IMG/VR virus record: IMGVR_UViG_3300026280_000006
Location: 1-31,667 of that record
DNA from: a virus
Reading direction: 5' to 3' (one strand)
DNA length: 31,667 nucleotides
Shown: in pieces, positions 25,592 through 30,540 of the stretch
Layout of the letters: every line of letters starts with the position of its first letter
How positions within the stretch are numbered: position 1 is the first letter of the stretch
The notes under the pieces: model-generated
What the model was told of the DNA's origin: nothing
What the model saw: the letters and a program-made list of their open reading frames with translations, nothing else
Database searches by the model: none
Program-made: the position numbers and the translations under genes

Positions 25592-27204
25592 TAATTAACC
25601 CTCCACACAAGGCGATCTCGCACAGTCTCGACTGCTTGCTCTAACTCATCAAACACCCAGAAGCGCCGCCGCGGACGTTCAGGCATGTTCTCGGAAACAT
25701 TATACCCCTTCGATAACAAACTGTCAAGTAGTGGTTGGAGGTAGTTCACCGCCTGGGTGAGCGCGTCCACACGGTCGTCGTGTGCCGCGAACGGGAACGC
25801 ACTCAACTCCTCGATAAATCCGTCTGCCCACGGCGGTGGGGTGTTGGGGGAGGGGTAGAGCAAGCACAGCGCCTTCAATCCGACCCAGCGCATGGTGTAC
25901 TGCGCACGGGATACCTTATCCTTATCCGGTGTGATGGGGATGATGTGATGCATTGCCAGCCTTGGGTCGCGCCGCAGCGACTTGAATGCGACGTTCTGCG
26001 ACGCCACCGCCTCCACCAGGATCACAACCTCCCTTCCGTCCTGTTGTGCCATCGCAAGGATTTTCTCTGCGGACTCATTCCACTCGGCACGCCAGCGGGC
26101 ACAGTCCTCAACGACCAGCAGCGTATGCCCCTCCTTGTGATACACCGTAAGGAGCAACCCGACCGTGGCATCGGCGTGCTCGTCCGCGCTAAACGCCAGG
26201 TCATAAGAACGCACACGCGCAGCCACCTTGTACCCTTCCTCGACCAGCTGCGCCTGCGTCACCGCACGGATGTTGGCGCGCTCGAACATATTCCCCCGCG
26301 GCGCGACCGGGGAGCATTGGTACAGCCCTTGGTATTGGTAGCCCAACAACTCCTTAGCACGCCGCAGGAACTCACGGTCATAACCCATCTCCGGCCACAA
26401 CGGCGTCCCGCGCGGCCGCCCCAACGCGTCAGGGAAGATATACTTCCGCGAGAACGGATCAAGCGCATTCACATACGCTTCATCACACGTCGGATCGGTC
26501 CACGTCCCCAAACTCTCCGCGGGCAGCGCCAACACACGGAAATCCTTCCCCTCCGGGGAGTCCAATATCCGCCCTGCCAGGTCGCCCTCCGCCCAGTGCG
26601 TCATCACCACCAACACCTTCCCCTCACCGACGAGGCGTGTGCGCGCGGTGGTGGTATACCACATCCAGTTGCGCTCCTGCACGCTGGGCGAAACCGCCTC
26701 CTCGAAGTTCTTCACCGGGTCATCGATGATGAGCAAATGCGCCCCGTACCCGGTGATGCCGCCGCCCACACCTGCGGCGATCACGGTGTCACGGTACCCA
26801 TGCAACGCCCACCGGAACGCCGCACGTTGATTTGCGGACACGCGCACACCGGCGAACACCTCCCGGAACGCCGGACGCCCGTCGATGATGTCGCGCACTG
26901 CGATGCTGAACGACTCCGCCAGCGTCGCGGTGTGCGCGGTGATGATAACACGATGTGCTGGATTCCTTCCCAAGTACCACGCTGGGAAGAGCTGCGTGCA
27001 CGTCCAGCTCTTCCCACTGCGCGGCGGCATCAGGATGATCAACCGCCTTATCTCCCCCTCGGCGAGCTGCTGTAGGTGCTCCGCGATGAGCCGGATGTGC
27101 GGCGGCGCAGCATACGTCGGCTCCACCAGCTGCGCGAAGGTGATAAAATCCCGCCGCGCCAATGCCAGCCTGGCAGCCCGCCGCAGCTCCTCGGGGTCGA
27201 TCAT
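25591..27204 (-). CDS. terL: Terminase large subunit (537 aa)
   Basis: This is the packaging motor ATPase and nuclease. Walker A is MPPRSGKS (residues 59-66). Walker B is HLLIIDDP (residues 156-163, D161/D162). VMTHWAEGDLAG (about 201-212) is the coupling motif. The C-terminal RNase-H-like nuclease has RSYDLAFSADEHADATVG (first Asp), the ILVEAVASQN block and AAHDDRVDALTQAVNYL (last Asp). All catalytic residues expected for this family are visible. The ATG overlaps the small-subunit stop as ATGA (27,201-27,204), giving coupled translation. Length is typical. Packaging mode (pac, cos or terminal repeats) cannot be inferred. Confidence 0.95.
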   Translation of the reverse strand: MIDPEELRRAARLALARRDFITFAQLVEPTYAAPPHIRLIAEHLQQLAEGEIRRLIILMPPRSGKSWTCTQLFPAWYLGRNPAHRVIITAHTATLAESFSIAVRDIIDGRPAFREVFAGVRVSANQRAAFRWALHGYRDTVIAAGVGGGITGYGAHLLIIDDPVKNFEEAVSPSVQERNWMWYTTTARTRLVGEGKVLVVMTHWAEGDLAGRILDSPEGKDFRVLALPAESLGTWTDPTCDEAYVNALDPFSRKYIFPDALGRPRGTPLWPEMGYDREFLRRAKELLGYQYQGLYQCSPVAPRGNMFERANIRAVTQAQLVEEGYKVAARVRSYDLAFSADEHADATVGLLLTVYHKEGHTLLVVEDCARWRAEWNESAEKILAMAQQDGREVVILVEAVASQNVAFKSLRRDPRLAMHHIIPITPDKDKVSRAQYTMRWVGLKALCLLYPSPNTPPPWADGFIEELSAFPFAAHDDRVDALTQAVNYLQPLLDSLLSKGYNVSENMPERPRRRFWVFDELEQAVETVRDRLVWRVN

Positions 27205-27623
27205 TCTGACGCCTCCGTCTGCACAATGCGCCGCAGGTCGTCGGTGTTCAAGCGCTCATCGAGCATGTCGACCAGCGCCGTCATGTCGACGGGCGCCATC
27301 GTCTGGCTGCGCGCATCCACAAAGACGTTGTTGTAGGACAGCTGCACATGATACATCCCACGCTGGTGTTCGAGGAGGATTTTCAACAAGAGCAGGGTCG
27401 AGCGCTCGGAGAGCCTGTCATCCTTAAGCATCTGCTGAACCTTGCGCACCGTCTGCGTCGTAAGTGTGTTCAGGCGACGCTCCAACACAGGTCGGGGCTG
27501 TTGGGGACTGTAGAGCTCCCGGCGCAGCTTGCGCACATAGGCTGGAGAGACTTGAAAGCGCGCAGCAATCGCTACGACGTCTTCCTCACCGGATTTGAGC
27601 GCTTGAATGATCTGATCCTTCAT
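27201..27623 (-). CDS. terS: Terminase small subunit (140 aa)
   Basis: An N-terminal helix-turn-helix (VVAIAARFQVSPAYVRKLRR) is followed by a helical oligomerisation region (VRKVQQMLKDDRLSERSTLL) and a C-terminal tail. This is the DNA-recognition subunit that brings the phage genome to TerL, which directly follows with an ATGA overlap. The frame could open at a GTG at 27,644, but that codon lies inside the predicted promoter, so ATG 27,623 is chosen. No Shine-Dalgarno site precedes that ATG, and the predicted transcript would start at about the ATG itself. Confidence 0.85.
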   Translation of the reverse strand: MKDQIIQALKSGEEDVVAIAARFQVSPAYVRKLRRELYSPQQPRPVLERRLNTLTTQTVRKVQQMLKDDRLSERSTLLLLKILLEHQRGMYHVQLSYNNVFVDARSQTMAPVDMTALVDMLDERLNTDDLRRIVQTEASE

Positions 27624-27658
27624 AGCTTTACAATAACACAACACAGGAAAAATGTCAA
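27623..27658 (-). promoter_or_regulatory. Predicted late promoter, leaderless transcript
   Basis: TTGACA (27,658-27,653) and TATTGT (27,635-27,630) are separated by 17 bp. Only 6 nt (AAAGCT) separate the -10 box from the terS ATG, so transcription would begin at about the A of the start codon. This is the only good sigma70-type promoter seen for the leftward operon. Confidence 0.6.
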
Positions 27659-27665
27659 GGACAGG

Positions 27666-27720
27666 TTAGTTGCGGATTCGGGTAGACTTTGTCTGGATAA
27701 ATGTCGATTAGTTGCGGATT
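27666..27720 (+). repeat. 13-bp direct repeat TTAGTTGCGGATT
   Basis: Identical copies lie at 27,666-27,678 and 27,708-27,720, 42 bp apart, just upstream of the leftward promoter. They may bind a regulator of terS transcription. Confidence 0.8.
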
Positions 27721-27772
27721 TGGGGAGGGGGTCTAGCGCGCCAATACCCCGTCCCGTGCCAACCAGTCCCGT

Positions 27773-27798
27773 GGCAAATCTGCTGGCGCAGATTTGCC
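27773..27798. repeat. Perfect 11-bp hairpin in control region
   Basis: GGCAAATCTGC and GCAGATTTGCC flank the 4-nt loop TGGC. There is no T run, and it lies upstream of both divergent operons, so it is not an obvious terminator. Confidence 0.8.
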
Positions 27799-27799
27799 G

Positions 27800-27829
27800 A
27801 GGTTTGCGTAGGTTGGCGCAGGTTTCTGG
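27800..27829 (+). repeat. Three 10-bp-periodic AGGTT repeats
   Basis: AGGTTTGCGT, AGGTTGGCGC and AGGTTTCTGG follow one another without gaps. The period is about one DNA helical turn, so bound proteins would line up on one face of the helix. Confidence 0.6.
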
Positions 27830-27848
27830 CGGATGGCGGTTGGCATTG

Positions 27849-28160
27849 GCGTTATGTCAAGTCGGCACGCGCGGCTCGCGTTGGGCCAGCGCCACACGCA
27901 CGTTGACATAACGCGGCTAGCCCCACACGCACGTTGACATAACGCACCTAGCGTTGGGTTAGGGCCACATACGGTTGCGTTGGGTTAGCGCCACACGGGG
28001 TCGCAGTGGAGTTGCGGCACACCCGCCTGGACGTGTGGCACTACCGCCGCCGGCACGGCCATTGAACGCCACCGTTTCATCCCCAGCGGCGACCGCTGCC
28101 TAGGTAGCAGTGCGGCTACCTGGCCACCGCACCCCCACCCCAACACCCGACTTGACATAA
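27849..28160. repeat. TTGACATAA iterated sites (three direct, one inverted)
   Basis: An inverted copy lies at 27,849-27,860 (GCGTTATGTCAA). Direct copies of TTGACATAACGC lie at 27,903-27,914 and 27,934-27,945, inside an identical 23-bp repeat (27,892-27,914 and 27,923-27,945). A shorter copy, TTGACATAA, lies at 28,152-28,160. No -10 box follows any of them at promoter spacing, so iteron-like protein binding is more likely. Confidence 0.65.
27878..27997 (+). repeat. Three copies of GCGTTGGGxxAGxGCCACA
   Basis: Copies start at 27,878, 27,951 and 27,977, and they interleave with the TTGACATAACGC repeats. The core is GCGTTGGG followed by TTAG or CCAG and then CGCCACA or GGCCACA. Confidence 0.75.
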
Positions 28161-28163
28161 TCA

Positions 28164-28190
28164 CCCCCCACCCCCGCACCCCCACCCCCC
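28164..28190 (-). other. G-quadruplex-forming tract on the minus strand
   Basis: The plus strand has C runs of 6, 5, 5 and 6 separated by 1-3 nt, so the minus strand carries four G runs with very short loops. Additional C runs lie at 28,125-28,149. Such a tract can fold into a stable quadruplex in single-stranded DNA or leftward RNA. Confidence 0.7.
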
Positions 28191-28242
28191 TTTTATGACG
28201 CACAGTGCCGCAAACCGCAGCCCCGCGAAAGGTCTGTAGGGT

Positions 28243-28258
28243 AAATGTTATAACATTT
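28243..28258. promoter_or_regulatory. 16-bp perfect palindrome, operator candidate 1
   Basis: AAATGTTATAACATTT is a perfect inverted repeat. It is one of three copies of AAATGTNATNACATTT in the control region and is typical in form of a site for a dimeric regulator. Confidence 0.65.
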
Positions 28259-28274
28259 CAACCCAAAATTTGTA

Positions 28275-28292
28275 TCACAATGTGTATTGTGA
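28275..28292. repeat. Inverted repeat TCACAAT / ATTGTGA
   Basis: Seven-base arms flank GTGT. The inner CACAATGTG also recurs as CACATTGTG at 28,372-28,380 and 28,556-28,564, and CACAATTTTGTG lies in promoter P1. Confidence 0.6.
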
Positions 28293-28474
28293 AGAATTTC
28301 ACTAACATTTCGTCCAGAGCGCATACCGAAATGTAGGTTTACACAGGTTTTTTATTTGTGCGACAACCGCCCACATTGTGCTACGCCTGTGGCGCATTGC
28401 CGTAGAATGTAGGTTTACTTAGAATAAACGCGTCACACGACGCAGATTGTGAAGAATTTCACTAACATTTCGTC
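28286..28474 (+). repeat. 29-bp identical direct repeat
   Basis: Copies lie at 28,286-28,314 and 28,446-28,474. Each contains the dyad GTGAA-N4-TTCAC and a half-palindrome, TAACATTTCG, related to the 16-bp operator-like sites. Further direct repeats nearby are AATGTAGGTTTAC (28,330-28,342 and 28,406-28,418) and a 21-bp repeat with two mismatches (28,362-28,382 and 28,546-28,566). Confidence 0.85.
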
Positions 28475-28520
28475 TAGAAAACCTACTAAAATCTATAGCA
28501 CAGTGCCAATAGTGTAGGTT

Positions 28521-28536
28521 AAATGTCATGACATTT
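28521..28536. promoter_or_regulatory. 16-bp perfect palindrome, operator candidate 2
   Basis: AAATGTCATGACATTT has the same outer arms as the other two sites, with C/G in place of T/A near the centre. The co-variation of the two positions keeps the palindrome perfect. Confidence 0.65.
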
Positions 28537-28645
28537 CGCGCGTGTGACAATCACCCACATTGTGCTCCATATGTAACACAGCCAAATTCTAACAAAAACT
28601 ACATCGTTATGTAAAGTAAAATCTACGAAAATCTACATTCATCTA

Positions 28646-28743
28646 ACTAAAAGGGTGAAAAACCGCACGCGAAAGGGTACTACATTGTAGTTTACACATT
28701 AAATGTTATAACATTTGCGCGACGAGTTTTTCACCCTTTTAGT
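28646..28743. repeat. Long inverted repeat, 18-bp perfect arms, enclosing a palindrome
   Basis: Arms at 28,646-28,663 (ACTAAAAGGGTGAAAAAC) and 28,726-28,743 are exact reverse complements. The 62-nt interior holds ACTACATTGTAGT (28,679-28,691) and the third AAATGTTATAACATTT. The structure could form a cruciform or a DNA loop upstream of promoter P1. Confidence 0.8.
28701..28716. promoter_or_regulatory. 16-bp perfect palindrome, operator candidate 3
   Basis: AAATGTTATAACATTT is identical to candidate 1, lies inside the 18-bp inverted repeat, and is 104 bp upstream of the -35 box of promoter P1. Confidence 0.65.
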
Positions 28744-28819
28744 GAGATTTTCTAACGTTGTGGTACACACCTGTAACACACCCACCTGTTCGACCTGGGA
28801 AAGAAACCCTTCTGCCCCC

Positions 28820-28848
28820 TTGACAGACGCACAATTTTGTGGTACAAT
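28820..28848 (+). promoter_or_regulatory. Rightward promoter P1
   Basis: TTGACA (28,820-28,825), a 17-bp spacer and TACAAT (28,843-28,848). The spacer contains CACAATTTTGTG, a near-palindrome that overlaps the space between the boxes and could be an operator. It drives the first rightward genes. Confidence 0.85.
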
Positions 28849-28871
28849 GTAATCAGAGAGAGGGTAAAGAA

Positions 28872-29240
28872 TTGGCAGACCTATACGACAAAAAGGTCTA
28901 TCGAGTTATAAACCTGGGCCGCCAGGACACCAGGCTGCCTGGCGGCAGCACGGTAACAGGTTGGTGGACTTCAGAGGTGAAGTCCACCTTGAACCTGATC
29001 AGGGATATCGTCGAGGCGACGTTCGCCTTCGACGGCGGGTTCCCCTGGGAAGACGAGCTAATTGTGCTCGTCGCATCCCAAGGGGACTGCGAAATATCCC
29101 AGGATGGCCCCCGCACGGGGCCGTACAATCCCCGGTATGACACCGGGGAACTATTTGTGACGGCGGTCAGCCGTTACGAGAGGTTCAGCTGGCGTAAGTT
29201 CGCCCAGGCTATGGGCGAAGACCCTGACAAGTGGGTCTAG
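28872..29240 (+). CDS. Early protein of unknown function, TTG start (122 aa)
   Basis: The frame is open further upstream, to a GTG that lies inside promoter P1 and is excluded. The TTG at 28,872 has GAGAGGG 7 nt upstream and lies about 17 nt after the expected transcription start. The protein begins MADLYDKKVYRVINLGRQ. It is mixed alpha/beta with no recognised motif, signal or membrane segment, and ends FAQAMGEDPDKWV. First gene of the rightward operon. Its coding sequence contains a chain of stem-loops (28,918-28,946; 28,963-28,988; 29,041-29,086; 29,129-29,149 among others), and its stop codon lies within a large hairpin. Confidence 0.75.
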   Translation: MADLYDKKVYRVINLGRQDTRLPGGSTVTGWWTSEVKSTLNLIRDIVEATFAFDGGFPWEDELIVLVASQGDCEISQDGPRTGPYNPRYDTGELFVTAVSRYERFSWRKFAQAMGEDPDKWV

Positions 29241-29249
29241 CCCATAGCC
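29199..29249 (+). promoter_or_regulatory. Two mutually exclusive hairpins at the end of the first early gene
   Basis: Hairpin A pairs TTCGCCCA (29,199-29,206) with TGGGCGAA (29,212-29,219). Hairpin B pairs GGCTATGGGC (29,207-29,216) with GCCCATAGCC (29,240-29,249) and contains GACCC/GGGTC inside. They share bases, so only one can form at a time, which is the layout of an attenuator or switch. No U tract follows. Confidence 0.5.
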
Positions 29250-29285
29250 CGGGCGTAAGAAAAATTTGACAGGAGGCAGTCAAAA

Positions 29286-29537
29286 ATGAAACCCATTGAC
29301 AGAGAATTAATACGCGCCCATTTAGTCATTCTGAACTGTCCCCACTGCGGGGAAAAGTGGCAGTACCTAGGGAAAGACCCTAGGGACTGCGAAACCCCTG
29401 TCGAGTGCCCTAACTGCAGTGAAGGGACACCAGAGTATGGGGACTGGATCGAGTCAGAGATTGCTCTACTGGGGAACGACTTCATGGTCTTCCTCCAGGA
29501 AGGCAGGTGGGATGTGTTTCGTTTGACGCGGGTCTAG
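29286..29537 (+). CDS. Zinc-ribbon early protein (83 aa)
   Basis: Two cysteine pairs, CPHCG (about residues 18-22) and CPNC (about residues 41-44), form a zinc ribbon with a 20-residue spacing. The remainder is a small acidic alpha/beta domain (YGDWIESEIALLGNDFMVFL). AGGAGG lies 9 nt before the ATG. It is the second gene of the P1 operon. Zinc ribbons of this type are common in small phage regulators, but no specific role can be given. The gene contains the stem-loop at 29,361-29,389 (outer CAGT/ACTG, inner CCTAGGG/CCCTAGG). Confidence 0.75.
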   Translation: MKPIDRELIRAHLVILNCPHCGEKWQYLGKDPRDCETPVECPNCSEGTPEYGDWIESEIALLGNDFMVFLQEGRWDVFRLTRV

Positions 29538-29563
29538 TACAGCCTGCCAAAAGGAGGTAAGAA

Positions 29564-29599
29564 ATGAACGTACAACAGCGCCTGGCTGGGGCGCGATAA
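29564..29599 (+). CDS. 11-residue leader-like peptide
   Basis: ATG to TAA encodes MNVQQRLAGAR behind a near-perfect ribosome site (AAAGGAGG, about 6 nt upstream). It is too short for a folded protein. It lies at the start of a strongly structured stretch that ends in an intrinsic terminator, like a leader peptide, or it may be the remnant of a deleted gene. Confidence 0.4.
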   Translation: MNVQQRLAGAR

Positions 29600-29666
29600 A
29601 TGCCAGCTGGGGGTTTCCCAGGCACGTCAGTCGTGCCTGCAATAGCCCCCACTTGCTTTACGTTCA
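29565..29666 (+). ncRNA. Structured RNA candidate closed by an 8-bp long-range stem
   Basis: TGAACGTA (29,565-29,572) pairs with TACGTTCA (29,659-29,666) and encloses GCGCC/GGCGC (29,578-29,594), GGGGG/CCCCC (29,609-29,613 with 29,646-29,650) and the perfect hairpin CAGGCACG/CGTGCCTG (29,619-29,639). Alternative pairs (CTGGC/GCCAG; CTGGG/CCCAG) compete. It is followed at once by a terminator, so it may be a small RNA, a structured 3' end, or a leader. No known RNA family is recognised. Confidence 0.45.
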
Positions 29667-29672
29667 GACACG

Positions 29673-29714
29673 AAAAGACAGCAGGGGGTGGCGTCAATCC
29701 TCTGCTGTCTTTTT
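29673..29714 (+). terminator. Intrinsic terminator T1
   Basis: AAAAGACAGCAG and CTGCTGTCTTTT form a 12-bp stem, extendable by G-U and G-C pairs, ending in TTTTT. It closes the P1 transcription unit about 60 nt before promoter P2. Confidence 0.85.
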
Positions 29715-29774
29715 GTGCGTGCACTCTACCCCTGTTACTGGCAAAGAACTCTGACGCGTGTGCGCTCCACCCTC

Positions 29775-29803
29775 TTGACAAACGCCAAATTTTGTGATAC
29801 AAT
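29775..29803 (+). promoter_or_regulatory. Rightward promoter P2
   Basis: TTGACA (29,775-29,780), a 17-bp spacer and TACAAT (29,798-29,803). It shares most of its spacer with P1 (ACGC, then AATTTTGTG) and the downstream GTA-TCA. The start gene follows after GGAGGAGGGA. Confidence 0.88.
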
Positions 29804-29828
29804 GTAGTCAAAAAGTTGGAGGAGGGAA

Positions 29829-30134
29829 ATGATAGACAAGGAACTACTGAAGCAAGCGGACAGCGCACCGCTGCCCACAGCGGTGGATATAATGAGAAGC
29901 GCATTGACACTGGCCCGCATTGACGCGGGCTATGTGCCTTTCAAGGGGAGAAGCGGCAGGCGCACGCTGCGTTTTGCGCGTGCGCTGCTGGACGCGATGG
30001 AGCGTCCGCCAATTAGAATAGGAGAGGAGGAGCGGCGCGCGCTGGAGGCCCTCGAGGCCTTTCGGCGCGCGCCGTACGTCATTATCGGCGAACGCAAGTT
30101 CGCCGTGATAGAAGTAAGACGCAGGAGATGGTAA
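29829..30134 (+). CDS. Early basic protein of unknown function (101 aa)
   Basis: Starts with ATG behind GGAGGAGGGA. The protein is helical and basic (SGRRTLRFARALLDAMER, EEERRALEALEAFRRAPYVI) and ends in EVRRRRW. No motif is recognised. It is the first gene of the P2 unit and overlaps the next gene by one base (TAATG). The coding sequence contains stem-loops at 29,866-29,885, 29,913-29,930, 29,960-29,985, 29,990-30,007, 30,033-30,074 and 30,086-30,105, the last with a GCAA loop of the GNRA type. Confidence 0.75.
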   Translation: MIDKELLKQADSAPLPTAVDIMRSALTLARIDAGYVPFKGRSGRRTLRFARALLDAMERPPIRIGEEERRALEALEAFRRAPYVIIGERKFAVIEVRRRRW

Positions 30135-30478
30135 TGTTTAAGACATTCAGAGAAAGTGCTTTAGAAGCGCTCGAAGAGGCCTCCTTGGCCCTCAAGAAAG
30201 GGTCAAAAGTGGAGGCAGAGGCAAAAGTGCGGTACGCCCTAGACATAGTGGGCGTGCCCACGCCGTTCCGTGAGGGCACGCCTGATATTGCGGCGGCCCG
30301 CCAGTTGCTGGAGGTGTTCTGTCCGCACGACAGAACCGTGTACCCCACCGTCGAGGTGGGAAAAGCGGTTGTCCTAGAGGCGGACAGCCCCACGGCACAA
30401 ATTATAATCCGTATGGCCAAGAAAGGCGTGTGTGCCGTCGCTGAAGACGGCACCACGTTCTACGCAGTAGAGCTATAA
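30134..30478 (+). CDS. Early protein of unknown function (114 aa)
   Basis: The ATG at 30,134 is chosen over the ATG at 30,128 because AGGAG lies 6 nt upstream of it and the upstream stop overlaps it as TAATG. Residues 1-40 form an amphipathic, TPR-like helix pair (FRESALEALEEASLALKKGS). The rest is mixed alpha/beta. No family is recognised. Stem-loops at 30,155-30,171, 30,251-30,282, 30,316-30,336, 30,344-30,360 and 30,432-30,453 are embedded in it. Confidence 0.75.
   Translation: MFKTFRESALEALEEASLALKKGSKVEAEAKVRYALDIVGVPTPFREGTPDIAAARQLLEVFCPHDRTVYPTVEVGKAVVLEADSPTAQIIIRMAKKGVCAVAEDGTTFYAVEL
30381..30408 (+). promoter_or_regulatory. Weak internal promoter candidate P3
   Basis: CGGACA (four matches to TTGACA) and a perfect TATAAT (30,403-30,408) are separated by 16 bp inside the 114-aa gene. 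If active, it would start transcription just before terminator T2 and supply the ATPase gene. Confidence 0.3.
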
Positions 30479-30481
30479 CAC

Positions 30482-30517
30482 ACCCGTCCAACCCACGGTA
30501 GCGTGGGTTGGACGGGT
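30482..30517 (+). terminator. Very strong hairpin T2, terminator/attenuator before the ATPase gene
   Basis: ACCCGTCCAACCCACG and its exact complement form a perfect 16-bp stem with a 4-nt loop (GTAG), followed by TTTCATT. No good promoter lies between it and the ATPase gene 24 nt downstream, so it probably attenuates rather than fully ends transcription. Confidence 0.75.
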
Positions 30518-30540
30518 TTCATTCACTGGAGGAGGGAAAC

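Larger units (their letters stand above)
27659..28819. other. Divergent non-coding control region (about 1.2 kb), possible origin
   Basis: No convincing gene is present between the divergent leftward and rightward operons. The left half (to about 28,200) is GC-rich and carries direct repeats, a strong hairpin, TTGACATAA repeats and a G-quadruplex tract. The right half (28,230-28,760) is AT-rich and full of palindromes and repeats of 13-29 bp. Iterated sites next to an AT-rich stretch between divergent operons are typical of replication origins and operator arrays. Which of these it is cannot be decided from sequence alone. Confidence 0.6.

Noticed and set aside
25735-27075. 446-codon plus-strand open frame opposite terL
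   Set aside because: It is antisense to the complete terminase frame, has no ribosome site and an Arg/His/Pro-rich composition with no motifs; it is a by-product of terL codon bias.
27892-27945. Possible CRISPR array (23-bp repeat, 31-bp period)
   Set aside because: Only two copies, an 8-bp gap rather than a spacer, and no cas genes.
27985-28203. 72-codon minus-strand frame in the control region
   Set aside because: No ribosome site, biased by C-rich and repeat tracts, and it overlaps repeat arrays; no evidence that it is coding.
29268-29273. TTGACA before the zinc-ribbon gene as a promoter
   Set aside because: No -10 box at 16-18 bp; it overlaps the ribosome site.
29600-29797. 65-codon frame after the 11-residue peptide
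   Set aside because: It reads through terminator T1 and into promoter P2, and has no ribosome site of its own beyond overlap with the preceding stop.
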